Part shown: positions 27,305 to 35,976 of the stretch, in pieces | Layout: each line of letters starts with the position of its first letter | Numbering within the stretch: the stretch's first letter is position 1 | Source: Chthonobacter albigriseus | Lineage (GTDB): Bacteria; Pseudomonadota; Alphaproteobacteria; Rhizobiales; Pleomorphomonadaceae | Length of the DNA: 64,000 nucleotides | Reading direction: 5' to 3' | Assembly: GCF_013839445.1 (NCBI RefSeq) | Contig: NZ_JACDIT010000011.1 | Coordinates: forward strand, 41,446-105,445 | Program-made: the position numbers and the translations under genes | The notes under the pieces: model-generated | The model's database searches: none | What the model saw: the letters and a program-made list of their open reading frames with translations, nothing else | What the model was told of the DNA's origin: nothing

Positions 27305-28327
27305 ATGCAAGCCAACCTGTCCGGCCTGCCGTTCGACGACATCCGAGGGCTCATCCCGCGCATGCCCGGTCCGGACGAAGGCGCCGTGTTCGCGGTGCGC
27401 AGCCGCGACCGGCGGCTGACCAAGCCCGCCGGCTCGCTCGGCCGGCTGGAGACCTTCGTCGAATGGCTCGCCGCCTGGCAGGGCCGCGAGCGGCCGAGCG
27501 TCAACAGGCCCGTGGTCTGCATCTACGCCGCCAACCACGGCATCGCCGCCAAGGGCGTCTCCGCCTTCCCAGCCGCCGTCACCGAACAGATGGTGGCGAA
27601 CTTCGCCGCCGGGGGCGCGGCGATCAACCAGATCTGCCTCGCCTTCGATCTGGGCCTGAAGGTGCTGGACCTCGCGCTGGAGCATCCGACCCCGGACATC
27701 ACCGAGGCAGACGCCTTCGACGAGGTCGGCTGCGCCGCCACCATCGCCTTCGGTATGGAGTCGATCGCCGGGGGGATGGACCTGCTGGTGACCGGGGAGA
27801 TGGGCATCGGCAACACCACCGTCGCCGCTGCCATCTACCACGCCCTCTACGGCGGCACCGCCGCCGACTGGGTCGGCCGCGGCACCGGCGTGGACGACGC
27901 CGGCCTGGAGCGCAAGCGCGCCGCCGTGGAAGCCGCGGTCGCCAGGCTGGACGGCCAGCGCGACCCGATGGAGATCCTCCGCCGCATCGGCGGACGGGAG
28001 ATCGCCGCCATGTTCGGCGCGATCCTCGCCGCGCGGTTCGAGCGCATCCCGGTGATCGTCGACGGGTTCGTGGCGACCGCCGCCGCGGCGCTCCTCCACG
28101 CCATCGACCCGCAGGCGATCGACCACGTGCTGGTCGGCCATGTCTCGGCGGAAGGTGCCCACGCCCGGGTGCTGCAGAAGATCGGCAAGAAGCCGGTGCT
28201 CGACCTCGGCATGCGGCTGGGGGAGGGGACAGGCGCGGCGCTGGCCGCAGCGTTGGTGCGTGCCGCGGCGCTCACCCATACGGGGATGGCGACCTTCGAC
28301 CAGGCCGGCGTGTCGGATTCCGGCTGA
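27305..28327 (+). CDS. cobT: Nicotinate-nucleotide-dimethylbenzimidazole phosphoribosyltransferase CobT (CobU)
   Basis: A 340-residue enzyme: KPAGSLGRLETFVEWLAAWQ, IYAANHGIAAKGVSAFP, TEQMVANFAAGGAAINQI, GEMGIGNTTVAAAIYHAL, DGFVATAAAALLHAI and LDLGMRLGEGTGAALA, all typical of CobT. It activates dimethylbenzimidazole to alpha-ribazole phosphate for CobS. It ends eight bases before the convergent kinase gene. Confidence 0.95.
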   Translation: MQANLSGLPFDDIRGLIPRMPGPDEGAVFAVRSRDRRLTKPAGSLGRLETFVEWLAAWQGRERPSVNRPVVCIYAANHGIAAKGVSAFPAAVTEQMVANFAAGGAAINQICLAFDLGLKVLDLALEHPTPDITEADAFDEVGCAATIAFGMESIAGGMDLLVTGEMGIGNTTVAAAIYHALYGGTAADWVGRGTGVDDAGLERKRAAVEAAVARLDGQRDPMEILRRIGGREIAAMFGAILAARFERIPVIVDGFVATAAAALLHAIDPQAIDHVLVGHVSAEGAHARVLQKIGKKPVLDLGMRLGEGTGAALAAALVRAAALTHTGMATFDQAGVSDSG

Positions 28328-28335
28328 CGCGTCGG

Positions 28336-29889
28336 TCAGCTCACCCGGCGGCGAAGGATGGACTGCATGCTGCCGGCGGCATCCTCCCGCGGGCGGTCGT
28401 CGATCGCCGGCATGACTTCCATGACGCGGCTCGACGGGAAGGTGATGGTCGCCTCCGTGCCCTCGCGCAGCTTGGACTTCAGGTCGAAGCGACCGCCGTG
28501 CATCTGCATCAGCGCCTGGACGATGGGCAGGCCGAGGCCGGTTCCCTGCTCGGCGGTCTTGATGGCGAGCGATCCCTGGCCGAAGGCGGAGAGCACGATC
28601 GGGATCTCCTCCTCCGGGATGCCGGGCCCGTTGTCGCGGATGGTGACATACTGGCCGCCGCCGGAGGTCCAGCCCATCTTGATCCAGATCTCGCCGCCGG
28701 TTGGCGTGAACTTGACCGCGTTGGAGAGCAGGTTCAGGACGATCTGGCGCACCGCCCGCTCGTCGGCCCAGATCTTCGGGAGGTTGGGCTCGAACTGCTC
28801 GTGGACGGTGATCGACTTGGTCTTGGCGCGCAGCTTGATGAGGTGGTGGCAGTCCTCCACCACGTGGCTGAGCGTCACCGCCTCCTCGTTCAGCTGGTAG
28901 CGGCCGGCCTCGATGCGCGACAGGTCCAGGATCTCGTTGATCAGGTTGAGGAGGTGCTTTCCGGAATTGTGGATATCGGCCGCGTACTCCCGGTAGTGGT
29001 CGTTGCCGATCGGCCCGAACACCTCGCCCTGCATGATCTCGGAGAAGCCGAGGATGGCGTTGAGCGGGGTGCGAAGCTCGTGGCTCATGGTGGCCAGGAA
29101 CCGCGATTTGGCGAGGTTGGCTTCCTCAGCACGGCGGCGGCTTTCGTCCGACACCGCCTTGGCCTGCTCCAGTTCGGCGATCAGGGCGTACTTCTCCGCC
29201 CGGTACTCCAGCATGGTGAGCGCGGTCTGCTGCATCCGGGTGGCGAGAAGAAAGAAGAAGCCCTCCGCGATCAGCACGAAGCCGGCGATCGTGTAGGAAA
29301 GGTAGGTCCCGTGCAGCGCCAGGCTGATGATGCCGACGATCGCCAGCGGAACGGTTCCGGCCAGCATTGCGCGCGGCAGGTTGCTGCACACCATCGCGGT
29401 GACCGCGATCACAAGCAACGTGACGCCGAAGAGGAAGACGGACAGCTCTTCGCGCGCCATCGCCGGCAGCAGGAAGAGGCCGGAAAAGGCGGTGGAGAAC
29501 AACGCCTCGCCGATGATCAGCTGCCGTTGCCAGTAGTGCAGGTTGTTCTGGCCGTCCTCCGCATTCACAAAGCGGCGGTGGGTCAGGCCAGTCAGCACCA
29601 TCACCGCGATCAGCACCCCGGTCCAAGGCAGCAGGAAATGCCATTCGATCCAGTAGCCGGCGGACGCGCTGGTGCCGATCACCAGGATCAGCACGGCGAT
29701 CCAGGCGGAGAGCCGGTTGCGGCTGTAGCCGAGCAGGATCTCATAGTCGAACGCCGGACGGGTACCGCTGGACGACGACAGCTTCTCGCGCACATCCTTG
29801 ACGGCACGCGCAACGTCACGGCGACGATCGGCTTTGCGCCGGTTCATCTCCGTACGGTCCGCAGTCCGTGCAATGGGCGTATCGGTCAT
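28336..29889 (-). CDS. Membrane sensor histidine kinase (DivJ/PleC/PdhS-like core)
   Basis: About 517 residues. Several hydrophobic segments fill the N-terminal half, then a coiled region (ELEQAKAVSDESRRRAEEAN) leads to the HisKA H-box (MSHELRTPLNAILGFSEIMQ) and a HATPase with NLLSNAVKFTP, IRDNGPGIP and GTGLGLPIV. The segment after the H-box (GEVFGPIGNDHYREYAADIH) is the one seen in alphaproteobacterial PleC/DivJ/PdhS kinases. A membrane sensor of the cell-cycle or developmental network is a reasonable guess, not shown. An upstream ATG at 29934 adds 15 residues. Confidence 0.85.
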   Translation of the reverse strand: MTDTPIARTADRTEMNRRKADRRRDVARAVKDVREKLSSSSGTRPAFDYEILLGYSRNRLSAWIAVLILVIGTSASAGYWIEWHFLLPWTGVLIAVMVLTGLTHRRFVNAEDGQNNLHYWQRQLIIGEALFSTAFSGLFLLPAMAREELSVFLFGVTLLVIAVTAMVCSNLPRAMLAGTVPLAIVGIISLALHGTYLSYTIAGFVLIAEGFFFLLATRMQQTALTMLEYRAEKYALIAELEQAKAVSDESRRRAEEANLAKSRFLATMSHELRTPLNAILGFSEIMQGEVFGPIGNDHYREYAADIHNSGKHLLNLINEILDLSRIEAGRYQLNEEAVTLSHVVEDCHHLIKLRAKTKSITVHEQFEPNLPKIWADERAVRQIVLNLLSNAVKFTPTGGEIWIKMGWTSGGGQYVTIRDNGPGIPEEEIPIVLSAFGQGSLAIKTAEQGTGLGLPIVQALMQMHGGRFDLKSKLREGTEATITFPSSRVMEVMPAIDDRPREDAAGSMQSILRRRVS

Positions 29890-30044
29890 TCGAAGCAGAG
29901 CGTCCGACTGGTTTCCGGCCGCCGGGGCTGGCATCCGGGTCGTAAAATCCTAGCGGTGGTTTCGTTACCCGACCGTGTGAGAAACTGGTTAATCGGGGAT
30001 CAAATCACGGATTTTCCATACGTTTCGAAACGGGACCTTCACCA

Positions 30045-30683
30045 GTGCAACAGGAAAAGCCGCAGGATCGTGCGTCCGACCTGGCCCGGCGGATCGCCGC
30101 CTGCCGGATCTGCCGCGACGATCCGATCGGCCGGCCGCTGCCGCACGAGCCGCGCCCGGTGGTGCGGATCTGCGCGACGGCGCGCCTGCTGATCGCCGGC
30201 CAGGCGCCGGGAACGCGGGTGCACGCAAGCGGGCTACCGTTCGACGACCGCTCCGGCGACCGTCTGCGCGACTGGCTCGGCCTCGACCGCGATGCCTTCT
30301 ACGACGCCGCCCGCGTCGCCATCCTGCCGATGGGCTTCTGCTTTCCCGGCCAGGATGCCAAGGGCGGCGACCTGCCGCCGCGGCGCGAATGCGCGCCCGC
30401 CTGGCGAAGCGAGGCGATGGCGACCATGCCGGACCTCCGCCTGCTGCTCCTCGTTGGGCTCCACGCACAGCGCTGGCACCTGGGGCCGGCGGCGCTCGGC
30501 AGCGTCGACCAAACCGTCGCCGCCTGGCGGACGGTTCTCGACGCCGGCGGCCGGCCGTGCGTTCTGCCGCTGCCGCACCCGTCCTGGCGCAACACCGGAT
30601 GGCTCCGCCGCAATCCCTGGTTCGACCGCGAACTCCTCCCGGAACTGCGGAAGGCCGTTCACGAGGCACTCGACGACGATTGA
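30045..30683 (+). CDS. Uracil-DNA glycosylase superfamily protein
   Basis: A 212-residue protein with a GTG start. It has LARRIAACRICRDDPIGRPL at the front, GQAPGTRVHASGLPFDD (the family active-site loop), ILPMGFCFPGQDAKGGDLPP and PLPHPSWRN (the C-terminal His motif). This is the uracil-DNA-glycosylase-like group seen in many alphaproteobacteria, with HPSxRN replacing the classical motif. Base-excision activity is likely but its specificity is unknown. It is transcribed away from the kinase. Confidence 0.85.
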   Translation: MQQEKPQDRASDLARRIAACRICRDDPIGRPLPHEPRPVVRICATARLLIAGQAPGTRVHASGLPFDDRSGDRLRDWLGLDRDAFYDAARVAILPMGFCFPGQDAKGGDLPPRRECAPAWRSEAMATMPDLRLLLLVGLHAQRWHLGPAALGSVDQTVAAWRTVLDAGGRPCVLPLPHPSWRNTGWLRRNPWFDRELLPELRKAVHEALDDD

Positions 30684-30786
30684 CAGAAGCCCAGACTTGC
30701 GGCATTCCCTCTCAGGAATAAAATACTACGAAGGCGGCCAAGGAGACCCCGTTCGTAGAAACTCATTCCTCGCTTGAAGGTGTCCC

Positions 30787-31272
30787 GTGATCGACCGTCT
30801 CGACCGCAAGATCCTCTCCATTCTCCAGGAAGACGCCACCATCCCCGTTGCAGAGATCGGCAAGCGCGTCGGCCTGTCGACGACCCCGTGCTGGCGCCGG
30901 ATCCAGAAGCTGGAGGAGGATGGCGTCATCCAGCGTCGCGTCGCCGTACTCGATCCCAAGAAGATCAACGCCAAGGTCTGCGTCTTCGTGGCGATCACCA
31001 CCAATCAGCACTCCGAAGAATGGCTGAAGCGCTTCGCCGAGGTGATCCGCGACTTCCCCGAAGTGGTGGAGTTCTACCGGATGAGCGGCCAGGTCGACTA
31101 TTTGCTGCGGGTGGTGGTGCCGGACATCGAATCCTACGACGCCTTCTACAAGAAGCTGATCGGCAAGATCGACATCGCCGACGTCTCGAGTTCCTTTGCC
31201 ATGGAGCAGATCAAGTATACGACCGCCTTGCCGCTGAACTTCGTGCTGCTGGAAAAGGACAAGGCAGTCTGA
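30787..31272 (+). CDS. Lrp/AsnC family transcriptional regulator
   Basis: A 161-residue protein, GTG start. The N-terminal winged helix (LDRKILSILQEDATIPVAEI and VGLSTTPCWRRIQKLEEDGV) is followed by a RAM ligand-binding domain (FPEVVEFYRMSGQVDYLLRV). It belongs to the group with the CW in the recognition helix (TTPCWRRI), often linked to amino-acid or cysteine metabolism. No divergent target gene is evident; it stands between the UDG-like gene and moaA. Confidence 0.9.
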   Translation: MIDRLDRKILSILQEDATIPVAEIGKRVGLSTTPCWRRIQKLEEDGVIQRRVAVLDPKKINAKVCVFVAITTNQHSEEWLKRFAEVIRDFPEVVEFYRMSGQVDYLLRVVVPDIESYDAFYKKLIGKIDIADVSSSFAMEQIKYTTALPLNFVLLEKDKAV

Positions 31273-31401
31273 TCGCCGAGCGGAATTCGAGCTTCCTCCC
31301 AAAGGCGTGACCGGGACGCTCTTCAAATCCGCTATGTCCGGCGCTACATTACGCCCTGAGAAGACGACCCTGGGACGCCGGGGCAGGGGAGGTCGGGAGC
31401 C

Positions 31402-32427
31402 ATGGACATTGCCGAGAAGGCCCGCACCGCGGCGCCGCTGATCGATCCGTTCATGCGGAAGATCAGCTATCTGCGTGTGTCCGTCACCGACCGCTGCGAT
31501 TTCCGCTGCGTCTACTGCATGGCGGAGAACATGACGTTCCTGCCCAAGAAGGACGTGCTCACGCTGGAGGAACTCGACCGGCTGTGTTCGGCCTTCGTGA
31601 GCCGCGGCGTGAAGAAGCTGCGGCTGACCGGCGGTGAACCGCTGGTGCGCCGGGACATCATGCAGCTGATCCGCCGGCTGTCGCGCCATCTCGTCTCCGG
31701 ATCCTTGGAGGAGTTGACGCTCACCACCAACGGCTCGCAACTTTCGCGCTATGCCGACGAGCTCGCCGACTGCGGCGTCCGGCGCATCAACGTGTCCGTC
31801 GACACGCTCGATCCGGAGAAGTTCCGCGCGATCACCCGCCGCGGCGATCTCTCGGTGGTGCTGAAGGGCCTCGAGGCCGCCGCCCGCGCCGGCCTGCAGG
31901 TGAAGATCAACGCCGTGGCGCTGAAGGGCGTCAACGAGCACGAGATCGACGACATGATCCGCTGGTCGCATGGGCTCGGCTACGACCTGACGCTGATCGA
32001 GACCATGCCGCTCGGCGAGATCGACGACGACCGCACCGACCAGTATCTGCCGCTGTCGCAGGTCCGCGCCGACCTGATGGATCGCTTCACGCTGGACGAC
32101 ATCCCCTACAAGACCGGCGGCCCTGCACGTTACGTGCGGGTGCGGGAGACGGGCGGCCGGCTGGGCTTCATCACCCCGCTTTCCCATAACTTCTGCGAAA
32201 CCTGCAACCGCGTCCGCGTCACCTGCACCGGCACGCTCTTCATGTGCCTCGGTCAGGAGGACGCCGCCGACTTGCGCGCGCCGCTGCGCGCCTCCGAAGG
32301 CGACGACCTGCTCCACAAGGCGATCGACGAGGCGATCTCGCGCAAGCCCAAAGGGCACGACTTCATTATCGATCGCGACCGGCAGGCGCCGGCCGTGTCG
32401 CGCCACATGAGCATGACCGGCGGCTGA
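31402..32427 (+). CDS. moaA: GTP 3',8-cyclase MoaA
   Basis: A 341-residue radical-SAM enzyme. The SAM Fe-S motif is CDFRCVYC (Cys32, 36, 39). The second cluster is in [11 protein letters not shown] and LFMC (Cys265, 268, 282), with [13 protein letters not shown] and [10 protein letters not shown] in between. It ends in TGG, the C-terminal Gly-Gly needed by the family. It starts molybdenum-cofactor synthesis by rearranging GTP. The ATG at 31402 follows GGGGAGGTCGGGAGCC. Confidence 0.95.
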   Translation: MDIAEKARTAAPLIDPFMRKISYLRVSVTDRCDFRCVYCMAENMTFLPKKDVLTLEELDRLCSAFVSRGVKKLRLTGGEPLVRRDIMQLIRRLSRHLVSGSLEELTLTTNGSQLSRYADELADCGVRRINVSVDTLDPEKFRAITRRGDLSVVLKGLEAAARAGLQVKINAVALKGVNEHEIDDMIRWSHGLGYDLTLIETMPLGEIDDDRTDQYLPLSQVRADLMDRFTLDDIPYKTGGPARYVRVRETGGRLGFITPLSHNFCETCNRVRVTCTGTLFMCLGQEDAADLRAPLRASEGDDLLHKAIDEAISRKPKGHDFIIDRDRQAPAVSRHMSMTGG

Positions 32428-32587
32428 CAGGCTCTGCCGCCTGTCGCAGCAACTGCTCACTTGCGCGCCATCCGGCAAACGACGATGGTGCGGCCCTGCG
32501 GCGGCGCCGCAGCCCGAATCGCGGCCGGATCGCCGCGCCGTGGACGCGACGAGCGATCCACGCCCCTTTCGACCTGCCGTTTGCGAA

Positions 32588-33490
32588 ATGTCCGATTACC
32601 GTGAAACCGTGCGCGGCATCCTGGCGATGCTCGCCTGCTGCCTCTCCTTCATTCTCAACGACACCATGGTCAAGGCCGCGACGGAGACCCTGCCGCTCGG
32701 GCAGGTGATCTTCTTCCGCGGCATCGTTTCCACGCTGGTGATCGCCGTCGTCGCCTGGCGCATGGGCGCCTTCCACGGCTGGCGGAGCCATATCTCCCGC
32801 CCGCTCGGCTGGCGCACCTTCGGCGAGGTGGGCGCGACGCTCGCCTACCTGACCGCGCTGATGCACATGCCGATCGCCAATGCGAGCGCGATCGCCCAGG
32901 CCGCGCCGCTGATGATCACCGCAGCCGGCGCGCTGTTCCTCGGTGAGCAGGTGGGCTGGCGCCGCTGGACGGCGGTCGTCATCGGCTTCGTCGGCATCCT
33001 GATCATCGTGCGGCCGGGGGCGGAGGGCTTCAACCTCTATGCCCTGCTGGCGCTGTTCTCGGTCGTTCTCGTCGTGGTGCGCGATCTCTCGACCCGGGCC
33101 ATCCCGGCCCGCACGCCAACCATCTTCATCACCGCCTTCACCTCCCTCGCGGTGATGCTGACCGGCGCCGGCTACGCCGCCATGGAGGACTGGGGCCCGA
33201 TCGGGCCGCAGGAGGCGCTGCTCTTGGTGGGCTCCGGTGTCTTCCTGCTCGGCGGCTACGTCTTCATCATCATCGCCATGCGCCACGGCGACGTGTCGAT
33301 GGTGGCCCCGTTCCGCTATTCCTTCATCCCCTTCGCCATCGCCACCGGCTGGCTGGTCTGGGGCGACGTGCCCGACGGCCCCACCATCCTCGGCATCGCC
33401 ATCGTGATCGGCACCGGCGTCTACACCTTCTACCGCGAACGCAAGCGCGCCCAACTGCTGGCGGCGGAGACGCCGCCCGCGGTGGCGTGA
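32588..33490 (+). CDS. EamA/DMT-superfamily transporter
   Basis: About 300 residues with ten hydrophobic segments in two EamA repeats (e.g. GEVGATLAYLTALMHMPIAN, ASAIAQAAPLMITAAGALFL and GDVSMVAPFRYSFIPFAIAT, GTGVYTFYRE). Drug/metabolite exporters of this family move small metabolites; the substrate here is not inferable. The start at 32588 is chosen because an upstream GTG (32540) would add a hydrophilic extension. It is convergent with mrp. Confidence 0.85.
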   Translation: MSDYRETVRGILAMLACCLSFILNDTMVKAATETLPLGQVIFFRGIVSTLVIAVVAWRMGAFHGWRSHISRPLGWRTFGEVGATLAYLTALMHMPIANASAIAQAAPLMITAAGALFLGEQVGWRRWTAVVIGFVGILIIVRPGAEGFNLYALLALFSVVLVVVRDLSTRAIPARTPTIFITAFTSLAVMLTGAGYAAMEDWGPIGPQEALLLVGSGVFLLGGYVFIIIAMRHGDVSMVAPFRYSFIPFAIATGWLVWGDVPDGPTILGIAIVIGTGVYTFYRERKRAQLLAAETPPAVA

Positions 33491-33503
33491 CGCGTCGGGA
33501 TCG

Positions 33504-34676
33504 TCACTCGATCACGATGCGAGGTGCGACGCGGCGGGAGGCGGTGTTGCCGAGGCTGTCGGCGACGCGTTCGGCGATGGCGCGGTAGATGGCCGCGTGC
33601 GGGCCGTCGGGGGCTGTGGCGACCACGGGTAGGCCGGCGTCGGACGTTTCGCGGATGGCCATCTCCAGCGGCACCTCGCCGAGGAAGGGCACGCCGATCC
33701 GCTCGGCCTCGTGGCGCGCGCCGCCGTGGCCGAAGATGTCGGAGCGTTCGCCGCAGTGGGGGCAGAGGAAGTAGCTCATGTTCTCCACGATGCCGAGAAC
33801 GGGCACCTCCACCTTCTTGAACATGGCGACGCCGCGCCGGGCGTCGATCAGCGCAAGGTCCTGCGGCGTGGAGACGATAACGGCGCCGGCGAGCGGCACC
33901 TGCTGGGCCATGGTCAGCTGCGCGTCGCCGGTGCCGGGCGGCATGTCGACCACCAGCACGTCGAGCTCACCCCAGGCGACCTCGCGCAGCATCTGCCCGA
34001 GCGCGGAGACCACCATCGGCCCGCGCCAGATCATCGGCGTCTCCTCCTCGACGAGGAAGCCGATCGACATGACCTTCAGCCCGTAGTTCTCCATCGGCTT
34101 CAACGTGCGCCCGCCGACCACCTCCGGCTTGCCGGAGAGCCGCATCAGGCGCGGCACGGACGGCCCGTAGATGTCGGCGTCGAGGATGCCGACCTTCAGG
34201 CCGTTGGCCTTCAGCGCCAGCGCCAGGTTGACGGCCGTCGTGGACTTGCCGACGCCGCCCTTGCCGGACGCCACCGCGATGATCGACGTAACGCCCGGGA
34301 CGCCGGGCTTCTGTGGCGTGGCGGCCGGGCCGTGCGAATGGGTGTGACCGGGTGCATGCGAATGGCCGCCGCCCTGGGGCCGGGCGGCTGCGGGCGGCGG
34401 GGCGGCCGGGCGCGATCCCGGCGCCACGTCGGCCGTCAGCGCCACCATCGCGCGCTCCACGCCGGGCATCGCCTTCACGAGCCGCTCCGCTTCCGCCCGC
34501 ATCGGCTCGGCCTCGCGCGCCTTGTCGGCGGGGACGGAGATGGAGAACATCACCCGCCCGTCGGAGACGAAGATGTCCGACACCATGCCGGACGCGGCGA
34601 GGTCCTTGCCCGTCAAGGGGTTGCGGATGCCCGCCAGCACCGCCAGCACGTCGTTCTTGCTCGGTCCGGCCATCAT
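33504..34676 (-). CDS. mrp: Mrp/ApbC-type Fe-S cluster carrier ATPase
   Basis: A 390-residue protein. An N-terminal DUF59/MIP18 domain (residues about 5-80) is joined by a His-rich linker (GGGHSHAPGHTHSHGP, about residues 107-122) to a deviant Walker P-loop ATPase (ASGKGGVGKSTTAVNLALAL, DADIYGPSVPRL, VDMPPGTGDAQL) with the cluster motif LCPHCGE (CxxC). It carries Fe-S clusters to apoproteins. The ribosome site CCGGAG serves either of two adjacent ATGs. The His-rich linker is longer than usual. Confidence 0.92.
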   Translation of the reverse strand: MMAGPSKNDVLAVLAGIRNPLTGKDLAASGMVSDIFVSDGRVMFSISVPADKAREAEPMRAEAERLVKAMPGVERAMVALTADVAPGSRPAAPPPAAARPQGGGHSHAPGHTHSHGPAATPQKPGVPGVTSIIAVASGKGGVGKSTTAVNLALALKANGLKVGILDADIYGPSVPRLMRLSGKPEVVGGRTLKPMENYGLKVMSIGFLVEEETPMIWRGPMVVSALGQMLREVAWGELDVLVVDMPPGTGDAQLTMAQQVPLAGAVIVSTPQDLALIDARRGVAMFKKVEVPVLGIVENMSYFLCPHCGERSDIFGHGGARHEAERIGVPFLGEVPLEMAIRETSDAGLPVVATAPDGPHAAIYRAIAERVADSLGNTASRRVAPRIVIE

Positions 34677-34832
34677 GATCTCCGGGAGAAGGGTCTGCCG
34701 CAGAGGTATGCGCAGACGGAGTCAGGGTCAATGCGGCGATGGGGCGGGGGAGCGGGGGTAGCAGTGGCATTTGGCGGTAGGCAGTAGGGAGGGATTCGGG
34801 TCGGTTGGCTGTCTTCGGCCCCTATCCCATCC

Positions 34833-34852
34833 TGGTCCGCGAAGGCGGACCA
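34833..34852. repeat. Palindromic hairpin element, copy 1
   Basis: TGGTCCGC (34833-34840) and GCGGACCA (34845-34852) form a perfect 8-bp stem with a GAAG tetraloop. The same stem recurs 84 bases downstream. Confidence 0.6.
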
Positions 34853-34916
34853 CCCGCGCCTTTCTCCGAGACGGTTCCCTGGGAGGTTTTCGAATGGCAA
34901 CGGCCGAATCCGTGGT

Positions 34917-34936
34917 TGGTCCGCCTGCGCGGACCA
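34917..34936. repeat. Palindromic hairpin element, copy 2
   Basis: TGGTCCGC (34917-34924) and GCGGACCA (34929-34936) form the same 8-bp stem as copy 1, with a CTGC loop. The identical arms and different loops suggest a repeated palindromic element. Confidence 0.6.
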
Positions 34937-35082
34937 TGACGGGGAAAGACTAGAGGATAGGCGGGCCCATCGACCGATCCATATCGACCGAGATACCCGA
35001 CTGCTTGCCGCCCGCTGCCCACCTTCCCCCCGGACATCCTACCGCCTTGCGCCCACCCGCCTCGCGCTCCTACTTTCCGTTC

Positions 35083-35976
35083 ATGACCCACGCCCGCCCC
35101 GAATTCATCGTCGCGCCGGATCCGGATGATCCGCGTTTGTCATCGGCCGTGACCGGCATCGACCAGAACGGCGCGCCGGTGGAAACGCGCGTCGTCACCG
35201 AACGGCCCCTGACGCTCTACCTGAATGCGCAGGAGGTGGTGACGATGATGACGATCGGGGATCATCCCGATCTGCTCGCGCTCGGCTATCTCCTGAACCA
35301 GAACATGCTCCGCCCGGACGACGTGGTGACGGCGGTGGATTACGACGAGGACCTGGAGGTGGTCGTGGTCCGCACCGAGCGGAGCACCGACTACGAGGAG
35401 AAGATGAAGAAGCGCGTGCGCACGTCCGGCTGCGCGCAGGGCACCGTGTTCGGCGACGTGATGGCCTCCTTCGAGGACGTGTCGCTGGGCGGAGATGCCG
35501 TGCTCAGAACGTCTTGGCTGGCGTCGCTCACCAAGAAGATCAACACCGCGCCCTCGCTCTACCTCACGGCGGGCGCGATCCACGGCTGCGTGCTCTGCGA
35601 GGAGGACCGCCCGCTGGTCTACATGGAGGACGTCGGCCGGCACAACGCGGTGGACAAGATCGCCGGCTGGATGTTTCGCGAGAAGGTCGATCCGGCCAAC
35701 AAGATCTTCTACACCACCGGTCGGCTGACCTCCGAGATGGTGATCAAGACCGTGATGATGCGCGTGCCCATCCTTGTCTCGCGCTCCGGCTTCACCGCCT
35801 GGGGTGTCGAGCTTGCCCGCCAAGCCGGGTTGACGCTGATCGGCCGGGCGCGCGGCCGCCGCTTCGTGGCGCTGTCCGGAGCGGACCGGATCGTCTTCGA
35901 TCTCGACCCGGCCGAGTCCGACGACGAGGACGCCCGCCATCGCCGCAAGGGCGCCCGCGAAGAGGGTGACCTGTGA
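35083..35976 (+). CDS. fdhD: Formate dehydrogenase accessory sulfurtransferase FdhD
   Basis: A 297-residue FdhD-family protein: LTLYLNAQEVVTMMTIGDHP, LGYLLNQNML, VYMEDVGRHNAVDKIAGWMF and TGRLTSEMVIKTVMM are diagnostic. The usual N-terminal CxxC of FdhD is not seen. In its place are a single cysteine in RTSGCAQGTVFGD (Cys117) and a CxxC in IHGCVLCEED (Cys169, Cys172). FdhD sulfurates the bis-MGD cofactor of formate dehydrogenases. The ATG at 35083 is chosen; its stop overlaps mobA-mobB by four bases. Confidence 0.9.
   Translation: MTHARPEFIVAPDPDDPRLSSAVTGIDQNGAPVETRVVTERPLTLYLNAQEVVTMMTIGDHPDLLALGYLLNQNMLRPDDVVTAVDYDEDLEVVVVRTERSTDYEEKMKKRVRTSGCAQGTVFGDVMASFEDVSLGGDAVLRTSWLASLTKKINTAPSLYLTAGAIHGCVLCEEDRPLVYMEDVGRHNAVDKIAGWMFREKVDPANKIFYTTGRLTSEMVIKTVMMRVPILVSRSGFTAWGVELARQAGLTLIGRARGRRFVALSGADRIVFDLDPAESDDEDARHRRKGAREEGDL

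Larger units (their letters stand above)
34677..35082. other. Non-coding region between mrp and fdhD
   Basis: This 406-base gap has no convincing gene on either strand. It contains two short identical-stem hairpins (listed separately) and the promoters of the divergent mrp and fdhD. Repeated GGTCCGC/GCGGACC words hint at decayed palindromic elements. Confidence 0.5.

Noticed and set aside
28323..28340. GCTGAC/GTCAGC inverted repeat between cobT and the kinase gene as a terminator
   Set aside because: The stem is only 6 bp, includes both stop-codon regions and lacks a U-run; too weak to call.
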